Positions 1-5,807 of a DNA stretch of 7,599 nt are shown piece after piece. The notes beneath the pieces are model-generated. The model searched no databases. It worked only from the letters and a program-made list of their open reading frames with translations, and was not told where the DNA came from. Each line of letters opens with the position of its first letter. Positions within the stretch are counted from its first letter, which is position 1. This DNA comes from Limisphaerales bacterium (lineage in GTDB: Bacteria; Verrucomicrobiota; Verrucomicrobiae; Limisphaerales; UBA11358): NCBI GenBank assembly GCA_003152145.1, contig PLZL01000284.1, forward strand, positions 13,176 to 20,774. The letters run 5' to 3'. The position numbers and the translations under genes were made by a program.

Positions 1-267
1 CCCGTGCTGGTTTCAGCGCTGACGGCCAATTATGTGGATCAAGGAGGTGGAGACTTTCATCCCGTGCCGAATTATGGGACGGACAGTCAGTTTCAGTATG
101 CGACGGGCAATTTCATCAATGGCAGCTTCTTGAACGCGTTTAGCTATGCTGGTGACGCAAATTTCAACGCGTCCTTGATAACCGTTCCCGAACCGTCAAC
201 ATGCGCGTTTTTGGGATTGGGCGCACTGGGCATGATTCGGAGCATGCTGCGCCGGAAGGCCAAATAA
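1..267 (+). CDS. PEP-CTERM sorting domain protein, C-terminal fragment
   Basis: The reading frame is open from the first base, so this is the 3' end of a longer gene whose start lies outside the window; a GTG at position 4 is in frame but is unlikely to be the true start. The last 27 or so residues form a textbook PEP-CTERM tail: the motif VPEPST, a short hydrophobic stretch (CAFLGLGALGMI), then the basic end RRKAK. In known systems this tail directs exported proteins to exosortase/archaeosortase-type processing at the inner membrane of EPS-producing Gram-negative bacteria. The visible upstream part is rich in Asn, Gly, Ser and aromatic residues (for example GNFINGSFLNAFSYAGD), as expected for a surface or matrix protein, but I do not recognise a domain. 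It is followed at once by an intrinsic terminator, so it ends its transcription unit. Confidence 0.85.
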   Translation, partial: PVLVSALTANYVDQGGGDFHPVPNYGTDSQFQYATGNFINGSFLNAFSYAGDANFNASLITVPEPSTCAFLGLGALGMIRSMLRRKAK

Positions 268-293
268 CCCCTCTGCGTTTATTGCCGACCGAT

Positions 294-319
294 GCACGCC
301 CGGCGTGCCTTTGTTTTTT
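294..319 (+). terminator. Intrinsic terminator of the PEP-CTERM gene
   Basis: A 6-bp GC-rich stem, GCACGC (294-299) and GCGTGC (303-308), closes a CCG loop and is followed by a T-rich tract, CTTTGTTTTTT, at 309-319. It lies 26 bp after the TAA stop at 265-267 and is oriented to stop + strand transcription. Confidence 0.8.
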
Positions 320-403
320 CATAGCGAGCAACGATCCTGCGGCAGCGCTTAGTTTTTTTGAAACAAGTTCTCCTCAGCCAAAAACTATTTTTCGAGGAAC
401 GAT

Positions 404-457
404 TTACTTGCACTTCTTCGTAAGTGCTTGATTATGAATGGAGCGGGTGAATGGAAT
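404..457. repeat. Left copy of 54-bp direct repeat, putative attachment site
   Basis: This segment matches 7546-7599 in the same orientation, with mismatches only at 426-427 (GC here, CG in the right copy) and 452 (T here, G there). Similarity stops sharply to the left of 404. On the right the comparison ends only because the window ends, so 54 bp is a minimum length. The first 35 bp lie downstream of a tRNA 3' end and the last 19 bp lie inside it. The match is visible by direct reading; its role as an att site is an inference from the tRNA content and orientation. Confidence 0.8.
411..428. repeat. Perfect 6-bp inverted repeat with 6-bp spacer
   Basis: GCACTT (about 410-415) and AAGTGC (about 422-427) are exact reverse complements around a CTTCGT spacer, just downstream of the tRNA fragment. 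In the right copy of the direct repeat the last two bases are swapped (CG for GC), which breaks the outer pairs. It could be a weak tRNA transcription terminator on the minus strand (no T-run) or a recombinase-type inverted-repeat core. Neither role is proven. Confidence 0.5.
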
Positions 458-466
458 TGAACCCTC
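439..466 (-). pseudogene. tRNA-Gly 3' fragment (T-arm, acceptor and CCA only)
   Basis: Read on the minus strand, the segment gives a T-stem 5' half GAGGG, a T-loop TTCAATT, a T-stem 3' half CCATT, an acceptor 3' strand CACCCGC, discriminator T and an encoded CCA. This corresponds to tRNA positions 49-76. The acceptor strand and U73 fit bacterial tRNA-Gly. The T-stem carries a G-A mismatch where the right copy reads CCCTT, and the loop has A where G is usual. Nothing tRNA-like continues beyond 466, so the fragment cannot be a working tRNA. It is best explained as the displaced 3' end of a tRNA gene after integration, or as the relic of a tRNA duplication. Confidence 0.7.
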
Positions 467-476
467 ATGTTTATTC

Positions 477-508
477 AAAAAGCGAATTCCTCAAATATTT
501 TGAGAATT
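477..508 (-). terminator. Candidate AT-rich terminator hairpin downstream of the operon
   Basis: On the minus strand, AATT-CTCAAA (508-499) pairs with TTTGAG-(G)-AATT (495-485), leaving one bulged base and an ATA loop, and is followed after CGC by a run of five T (481-477). The stem is AT-rich, so it would be weak. It lies about 95 bp after the stop codon of the last operon gene and just before the tRNA fragment. Confidence 0.35.
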
Positions 509-540
509 TGGGCCGAATTCATTCGTAAAATCCACCACTC

Positions 541-560
541 GCCACCACGTGTTTGGTGGC
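541..560. terminator. 7-bp perfect hairpin after the minus-strand operon
   Basis: GCCACCA (541-547) and TGGTGGC (554-560) are perfect reverse complements around a 6-base loop, 43 bp downstream of the TAA stop of the minus-strand hydrolase gene. On the minus strand no strong T-run follows at once (GAGTGGTGGATTTT). On the + strand a TTTTTT run follows after 10 bases. It may be a 3'-end stabiliser or part of a two-hairpin terminator together with 477-508. Confidence 0.4.
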
Positions 561-603
561 TTCAAAGCTTTTTTCCACGAAATGCAATTTGTCACCATTC
601 TAG

Positions 604-2070
604 TTATTTCTTTGCGAGTTCACGCACCGCGCGGCCTACGGCTTTCAGATTTGCCACGCGCATTTCCTCATACTCGCGTGAAACGACAATTCCGCTGGCT
701 CCGGCTTCGAACGCTCGGTGCGTCGCCTGGTAAACTGTTTCCGGATCATCCGGCGGGCTGCCGGGCACGTCGAAGCCAATGCCGGTGTAAATTTTTGTTT
801 TGTTGTTCGCGGATGCAACGCTGCGCTTGGTCTCGCGAAAAACGTAATCGGGAGAAAACCCTTTTTGCATTAGCTCGCCAAGTTTTGGTTCCACGTTTTT
901 GTCGTAGCCGAAAACGTCGTAATATAGATTGAGCAACTCTTCCAGGGAAAGTTCACCGAGTATCGTCCGCTGGAATCTCGGCAGATACCAGTTGCGAATG
1001 CGCGGCGCGAGAACGTTGTGATACGTAATGATTTTGATGAAGTCCGAGTGCGGTGCCATCTCCCCGTAACTCATCTCCGCGCGATACACGATGTCCCACG
1101 ACGACGGCTGGTGGTCCACATGCCAGCCGACCTGCGCCGCGGGCTTGATGCTTTTAACGCACTGGAACATCGCTTCGTAAATTTCCTCGCGCGAGAGGCG
1201 ATACTGATATTCCCACGAAAGAATTTCCGGATAGCGCATGAGCACGCGCAAAAATCCCGCGAACACACCGTCAACCGCCTTTTTATTTCCACCCTGCACG
1301 TAACGGTAAAGTTCTGCATAGCCTTCGCGCGCGCGCCCGGCGTCAATGCCATGGCTCTTCGCGCGGGCGCAGCAGTGTTCGCAAAAACACGTCGGCGGAT
1401 CGTCATTCCACGGGCAGATGACATTCATGAGCGGTCCCGCCCGCTCGGCGCCCCACTGGATGCCATCGATGTCGTAACTGCGGAACAAATCTTCCATCGT
1501 GTCCGCCCAAAAGCCGATATATTCGGGGTGATTCCAGCACGCCGTGCCTGTCGGCCGATCGTTGATGTCGCGCGTCACGACCTTGCCGAAATTGGTGATC
1601 GTCCGGCTGCCGGCTTCAAGCACACGGGCGTAGATTTTGATTCCGCGTTTACGGCAAGGCTCGACCAGTTCGGCGAAGAGATCCCGGTTCGCGTATTCGA
1701 AGGTGTCGTCCACACGTTGATGACGCAGCGTGGTGTTCTTGTAAAACTCGTCGTGAGTTTTGACCCAGACCAGCGGGAATTTGCGGCGGGAGTTGTCGGT
1801 CAACGGCACGCCATGATCCGCGCGGTCGCGCAGCGACTTGATAAACGCGTTGTTGTAGCCGTGGCTGTAGGGCATCACGACGTTGACGTCCGCCGTTTCT
1901 TGAATCAAATCCAGAGTGTGCTCGATGCCTTCATCCAAAATCGTGTGCGGTCCCATTTGAATGCCGGCAAAGGGCGCGGGGGGCGAAATCGCTTCGCCGC
2001 TGGCAATCTGCGTGACCGCGTAAGCCGCGAGCGGGGCGGCTTTCAAAAAATCGCGGCGGGGCATTTGCAT
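604..2070 (-). CDS. Tat-exported TIM-barrel glycoside-hydrolase-like protein
   Basis: The 488-residue product begins with a twin-arginine signal: RRDFLK at residues 5-10, then a mild hydrophobic stretch (AAPLAAYAVTQIA). This predicts export of the folded protein, probably with a cofactor or metal. The mature part has the alternating strand/helix style of (beta/alpha)8 hydrolases: KIYARVLEAG near 145-154, DGIQWGAE at 202-209 (Glu209 is a candidate catalytic acid at a strand end), a cysteine cluster CFCEHCC at 228-234, and GASGIVVSREYEEM near the C-terminus, a typical last-strand ending. Similar CxC-xx-C clusters occur near the active site of GH42-type and related putative glycosidases, where they can bind zinc. 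I cannot name the exact family or substrate. The start at 2070 is supported by the Tat motif; ATG at 2064 is an alternative. It begins 5 bp after the upstream gene stops, so it is probably co-translated as the last gene of the operon. Confidence 0.8.
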   Translation of the reverse strand: MQMPRRDFLKAAPLAAYAVTQIASGEAISPPAPFAGIQMGPHTILDEGIEHTLDLIQETADVNVVMPYSHGYNNAFIKSLRDRADHGVPLTDNSRRKFPLVWVKTHDEFYKNTTLRHQRVDDTFEYANRDLFAELVEPCRKRGIKIYARVLEAGSRTITNFGKVVTRDINDRPTGTACWNHPEYIGFWADTMEDLFRSYDIDGIQWGAERAGPLMNVICPWNDDPPTCFCEHCCARAKSHGIDAGRAREGYAELYRYVQGGNKKAVDGVFAGFLRVLMRYPEILSWEYQYRLSREEIYEAMFQCVKSIKPAAQVGWHVDHQPSSWDIVYRAEMSYGEMAPHSDFIKIITYHNVLAPRIRNWYLPRFQRTILGELSLEELLNLYYDVFGYDKNVEPKLGELMQKGFSPDYVFRETKRSVASANNKTKIYTGIGFDVPGSPPDDPETVYQATHRAFEAGASGIVVSREYEEMRVANLKAVGRAVRELAKK

Positions 2071-2075
2071 ACGAG

Positions 2076-2999
2076 TTATTCAACCCGCCATTGCAGCAAA
2101 CCGGAAGAGAATTTTTCAGGCAGTTGCACATCCAGGCGCAACCCGTCCGTTTCCACGGGATCAAATGTCGTGCGATTGTAGCGATTGCCCTCGCAACCGT
2201 AACCGCTCGGATGCGTCACGGGTTTCCATTCGCCGTTCTCGCGGAAAAGCACCCGCCATGATTCCGGCAGCCGGCATTCACCGATGCCGGTGTCATCAAA
2301 CCAGTAAACCTCGACGGCGGAAACACGGGCGGGCCTGGCGAAATCATATTGCACCCACTGATTCGTTCCTTTCGCCGGCCACCAGTCGAAATGTTTCTTG
2401 AGCCGGTCGCCGGAACTTTTCGGTTCGTGCTGGTCGTTGATCGCGTTCACGATGAACTCCCAGTTCGTCCGTGTCGAAGTCGCTCTGCTCATCGAGGCAA
2501 TGGTCGGCGGTGGAATTTTCACGACGCTGACATTCGCCACGCCGCCGACGCGTGAGCCGGCAGCGGCTTGAAATTTTACGGAGATCGCGCTCCTGCCTTT
2601 CAGCAGTTCGTTCGTGAGGGAATAATACTCCGCCCTCGGACCGCCGGCGAGCCTCACAGTGGCCAGTTTCGTTTCATCCGCAAAAATGTCCACCGCGTCC
2701 GACGGTCGTCGCCGCTCGCCGCCGAATTCGATGTCCAATTCCTGCGGCACGTCCGGCAAGACTTTCAGTTGCCACGAAAACCATCCGTTCGTGCCGGCGA
2801 CACGATAGGTGTGATTGTTGAGCTGTTGCGTTTCGGTTTGTTCACCTTTCAAATTGTGGTCGCGCTCGTTTTGTTCGTCGCCCGCGATGACCGAGTCCAC
2901 GGTTTGAGGCTCAACTGACTGGCCGTGCGCGAGGGTTGCGAGCAACATCACGCCGAAGCTCAATGCGCAAAAATTTATCCAACGCATTCTCGATTTCAT
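2076..2999 (-). CDS. Secreted DUF6805 plus F5/8C (discoidin-like) module protein without catalytic domain
   Basis: The 307-residue protein starts with a Sec signal peptide (MKSRMRW, hydrophobic core, likely cleavage after AHG near residue 26). Residues about 45-161 resemble DUF6805, the beta-sandwich that normally follows the catalytic domain of GH127/DUF1680 beta-L-arabinofuranosidase-type proteins: HNLKGEQT, GWFSWQLKVLPDVPQ, then a glycine-rich end GSRVGGVANVSVVK. Residues about 176-307 resemble the F5/8 type C sugar-binding domain that closes many of those proteins (NAIND, FDWWPAKGTNQWVQYDF, VEVYWFDDTG, PESWRVLF). The GH127 barrel is absent: the signal peptide leads straight into the accessory part, and no remnant lies in the 79-bp gap before the upstream gene. 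The likely role is carbohydrate binding in the periplasm or outside the cell. The longer frame up to 3068 adds 23 residues ahead of the signal peptide and is not preferred. Family names are from memory of motif style. Confidence 0.8.
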   Translation of the reverse strand: MKSRMRWINFCALSFGVMLLATLAHGQSVEPQTVDSVIAGDEQNERDHNLKGEQTETQQLNNHTYRVAGTNGWFSWQLKVLPDVPQELDIEFGGERRRPSDAVDIFADETKLATVRLAGGPRAEYYSLTNELLKGRSAISVKFQAAAGSRVGGVANVSVVKIPPPTIASMSRATSTRTNWEFIVNAINDQHEPKSSGDRLKKHFDWWPAKGTNQWVQYDFARPARVSAVEVYWFDDTGIGECRLPESWRVLFRENGEWKPVTHPSGYGCEGNRYNRTTFDPVETDGLRLDVQLPEKFSSGLLQWRVE

Positions 3000-3078
3000 G
3001 ATTTCATTAGGGCCGAAAGATCCGCATAAAACGCGCCGGTTAATGCACTCGCGATTTCTACCGGGCACATAGTTTCAT

Positions 3079-5415
3079 CTACCTTCCCTCCCCGCCGACT
3101 CCATTTCGGTCGGATGGCTCAATTCCTTGCAGGTGGCGCACAAAAAAGTCCTGAAGCCGTCGTTGGACGTAGACGCGCGCATTGCCCGCGCCGTGGCCGC
3201 CGTTGGGCACCACCAACAGGTCAAAGTCCTTGCCCGCCTTGATCAACGCATCAGCGAACCGCAAGGTGTTTTCCGGTGGGACGTTGTTGTCCAGTTCGCC
3301 GACGATCAGGAACAAATTTCCCCGGAGCTTCGCCGCGTTCTCGATGTTGGAGGACGCCGCATACCACGGCCCCACCGGGTAACCCATCCATTGCTCGTTC
3401 CATGAAGCTTTGTCCATGCGATTGTCGTGACAACCGCAATTGGCCACCGCCGCTTTGTAAAACTCGGGATGAAACAGCACCGCCCCCGCGGCATTCTGCG
3501 CTCCTGCGGAAGTGCCGTAAACTCCGACGCGCGTGATGTCCATGCAAGGATATTTCTCCGCCGCCGCCTTGATCCAACGAATGCGGTCAGGAAAACCGGC
3601 GTCCGCGAGGTCGTGCCAGCAAACATCATGAAATGCCTTGGAACGATTGGCCGTTCCCATCCCATCCGTCTTCACTACGATGAAACCCAGCTCGGTGAGC
3701 GCACTGTAGCGATTGGCGGCGTTGAAGGATTTCGGCACGAAGGAATCGTGCGGCCCGGCGTAAATATCTTCCAGTATCGGATACCTCTTGTTCGGATCGA
3801 AATTGCGGGGCCGGACAATGATGCCCCAGATGTCGGTTTTATCGTCCCGTCCTTTGGCAACAAACACCTCCGGCGGTTCCCAGCCGCTGGCCTTGAGTTC
3901 CGAGATGTCCGCTGTTTCGAGCTGGCAGATCAATTTGCCGTCGGAGACGCGTCGCAACTCATTCACCGGCGGCATGTCCACGCGCGAGTAAGTGTCAATG
4001 AGGTATTTCTCGTCTGGCGAATAACGGACGGTGTGGTTGCCGTTTCCTTCAGTGAGCGCAGTCAATCCGGTGCCATCGAAATTCACCCGGTAATATTGGA
4101 CCAGATAAGGATCCTGGTCGGAATTTCGGCCACTGCCTCGAAACCAGATCTGACGGTTGACCTCATCCACCCGTGTCACGCCGCGCATCACCCACGGGCC
4201 TTGGGTGATTTGGTTCTTAATTTTTCCAGCGGCCACGTCAATGAGATAAAGGTGTTTCCAGCCGTCGCGCTCGGAGGCGTAAATGATTTCGTTGTTGCCC
4301 TCGGTGTAATAGATGAAGGAATCATACGTCGTGTTGATGAAGGTGTCTGACTTGTCGTCGAGAATGGTGCGGGTCCTGCCGGTCTGCGCTTCGACTTCGA
4401 AGACTCGAAACCGCTGATGCCCGCGGTCGGTTTTCTGAAACAGGAATCGTTTTCCATCCTTGCTCCAACGCGGCTTCGGCGGTCCGTAGAAGTCGACGCG
4501 TTCGGTTTCGACCTTGGCGCCGTTCCGGTTTTCTACGTCAAAGACCCACAACTCGTAAGTCGTGTATTTGTCGCCGGGCAAAGGATAGCTGCGCGTCTGC
4601 AGAATGGCTCGGCCTCCACCTGGCGGCGACGACTGAATGTGATAAACGGATTTGTATTCCGCAGGCTCAATCTTCGACGCCACGATCGTCTTCGAATCTG
4701 GAGACCACGACAGCCTCCCATAGGAATTGTCGGCAACTCCGTCGCGGCTCAACTGCACTTCCTGGCCATCACTGCCGCGGATGAATATGTTGTTCCCCTT
4801 GATGAAGGCGGTCCACCTGCCGTCCGGAGAAGGGCTGTCTTCATAGAGCGGTGGATCCTTCGCGAGATTCGTGCCGTCGGCCTCCGTCTCGGGAGTGATT
4901 TCTTCGAACACAGCCTGCCGCGCCGGTTGCGCGACTGCTGCGATCACCGGCGGCCGCGCGGAACGTGAGATTGTGCAGGATGGTAGATCGCATCGCCACG
5001 CAGTGTCACCCACTTGAAACAATATCGCCTGCAAATCGTCACTCACTTCAATGTCATTGAAAGGGAGATGATCAGGTTGATATTCCGTTCCGGCGGCCCT
5101 GGTCAAAGCCGCAGCCAGCTTGGCGTGATCAAATGCTTTATCACGGGTCGCGTTTACGGCATTTACCAGAACGAACTCCTTCGCGCCGCCACGCAGATCA
5201 TTGCGATACCAGAAGTAGGTGTCGTTTTGAAACCAGTGCGGCGCGATCTGGCTCTTGAAGACAAGGTTGGCTCCCGGTCCCGGTCCCACCCCGCGTTGCT
5301 GCGATTGAGCCTTGGCTCTCGCCGGGCCAATCCCCATCACCAGACCGAACACCAGTAGCATTACGCCAAGCTTGATCGGTGTCCTGGCGAAGGCTGCGCA
5401 AATAATTTCTTTCAT
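3079..5415 (-). CDS. Secreted S9 family peptidase (DPP IV-like beta-propeller plus alpha/beta hydrolase)
   Basis: The 778-residue product has a Sec signal peptide (MKEIICAAFARTPIKLG, hydrophobic core, cleavage near AKA-QSQ at about residue 36). Residues about 110-500 form the DPP IV-type beta-propeller, with repeated blade motifs such as SPDGRWTAF, SWSPDSKTIVAS, RWSKDGKRFLFQ, ERDGWKHLYLIDVAAG and YSPDEKYLI. The C-terminal 240 residues are the prolyl oligopeptidase alpha/beta hydrolase: nucleophile Ser636 in GTSAG, Asp709 in GELDNNVPP and His741 in PNGGHG complete the triad. The length fits the family. It should cut short peptides in the periplasm or outside the cell. The DPP IV double-Glu motif that anchors the free N-terminus is not seen at its expected place, so dipeptidyl-peptidase activity should not be assumed. 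The start is fixed by a good AAAGGA site 7 bases upstream; an in-frame extension to 5490 is less likely. It is the first gene of the minus-strand operon. Confidence 0.92.
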   Translation of the reverse strand: MKEIICAAFARTPIKLGVMLLVFGLVMGIGPARAKAQSQQRGVGPGPGANLVFKSQIAPHWFQNDTYFWYRNDLRGGAKEFVLVNAVNATRDKAFDHAKLAAALTRAAGTEYQPDHLPFNDIEVSDDLQAILFQVGDTAWRCDLPSCTISRSARPPVIAAVAQPARQAVFEEITPETEADGTNLAKDPPLYEDSPSPDGRWTAFIKGNNIFIRGSDGQEVQLSRDGVADNSYGRLSWSPDSKTIVASKIEPAEYKSVYHIQSSPPGGGRAILQTRSYPLPGDKYTTYELWVFDVENRNGAKVETERVDFYGPPKPRWSKDGKRFLFQKTDRGHQRFRVFEVEAQTGRTRTILDDKSDTFINTTYDSFIYYTEGNNEIIYASERDGWKHLYLIDVAAGKIKNQITQGPWVMRGVTRVDEVNRQIWFRGSGRNSDQDPYLVQYYRVNFDGTGLTALTEGNGNHTVRYSPDEKYLIDTYSRVDMPPVNELRRVSDGKLICQLETADISELKASGWEPPEVFVAKGRDDKTDIWGIIVRPRNFDPNKRYPILEDIYAGPHDSFVPKSFNAANRYSALTELGFIVVKTDGMGTANRSKAFHDVCWHDLADAGFPDRIRWIKAAAEKYPCMDITRVGVYGTSAGAQNAAGAVLFHPEFYKAAVANCGCHDNRMDKASWNEQWMGYPVGPWYAASSNIENAAKLRGNLFLIVGELDNNVPPENTLRFADALIKAGKDFDLLVVPNGGHGAGNARVYVQRRLQDFFVRHLQGIEPSDRNGVGGEGR

Positions 5416-5422
5416 GGATTGT

Positions 5423-5428
5423 TCCTTT
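5423..5428 (-). promoter_or_regulatory. Ribosome binding site of the S9 peptidase gene
   Basis: AAAGGA on the minus strand lies 7 bases before the ATG at 5415. It decides between this start and the longer in-frame start at 5490, and it is the clearest Shine-Dalgarno site in the window. Confidence 0.65.
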
Positions 5429-5443
5429 GGTGGTTCATGCTTC

Positions 5444-5472
5444 CTTTTATCATTGGGTGTTCGTGTGTTCAA
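5444..5472 (-). promoter_or_regulatory. Candidate sigma-70-type promoter of the minus-strand operon
   Basis: On the minus strand, TTGAAC (5472-5467) and TAAAAG (5449-5444) are separated by 17 bases, each matching 4 of 6 consensus positions. Transcription would begin some 20-25 bases before the start codon at 5415. The match is weak and could be chance. Confidence 0.25.
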
Positions 5473-5753
5473 GTCATGACCGCGTGGCAATCATCCGCCC
5501 ATATCAAGTCTTGCACTGTCCAGAGGACTTTGTAGAAAGGTTGGATTAAGCTCATAATCTCAGAGAACGGCCATGAAGTCTTCAAATCCGGAAGAGTCAG
5601 CACAAACAGCCCAATCGTGCACGAGAAAAAGTAGCCACGATTCTAACCCGCTCCCTGCAGCCAACAACCGCCGGCTCGACGCGTCCGCTGCCCATCTCGA
5701 ATTAAGTGCCCATGGCGACGCTGCTCTCATGTAATTCTGATCAATCTTCCGCA

Positions 5754-5782
5754 TTGAATCCCTATATCCCCCGTAGTATCGT
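5754..5782 (+). promoter_or_regulatory. Candidate sigma-70-type promoter of the zincin-like gene
   Basis: TTGAAT (5754-5759) and TATCGT (5777-5782) are spaced by 17 bases, each matching 4 of 6 consensus positions. They lie 25 bp before the ATG at 5808, which would give a very short leader. This placement agrees with the signal-peptide start and argues against the longer frame beginning at 5706. Confidence 0.3.
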
Positions 5783-5807
5783 GGCTCTAGATTCTGAGAC
5801 AAACAGC

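Larger units (their letters stand above)
268..603. other. Intergenic region with terminator, direct repeat and tRNA fragment
   Basis: No convincing protein-coding gene is present in these 336 bp. Short open frames have no start signal or recognisable protein and cross the terminator and tRNA fragment. The region holds, in order, the PEP-CTERM gene terminator, the left copy of the 54-bp direct repeat with a tRNA-Gly 3' fragment, an AT-rich hairpin (477-508) and a second hairpin (541-560) just downstream of the minus-strand operon. Confidence 0.7.
5416..5807. other. Divergent intergenic region
   Basis: These 392 bp lie between the divergently read S9 peptidase and zincin-like genes and should hold both promoters. 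Short open frames exist on both strands (for example minus strand, about 5478-5640), but none has a good start signal or a recognisable protein. A small imperfect palindrome, TGAAG-T-CTTCA (5574-5584), could be an operator, with little support. No RNA gene is apparent. Confidence 0.5.

Noticed and set aside
201..431. + strand open frame of 76 codons
   Set aside because: It overlaps the PEP-CTERM end in another frame and crosses the intrinsic terminator and the direct repeat.
1018..2181. Long + strand open frame of 387 codons
   Set aside because: It is antisense to the Tat-exported hydrolase-like gene, rich in Arg, Ala, Val and His, has no recognisable motif, and reflects the codon bias of the real gene.
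3427..4350. + strand open frame of 307 codons
   Set aside because: It is antisense to the S9 peptidase, which has a full catalytic triad and a good ribosome binding site.
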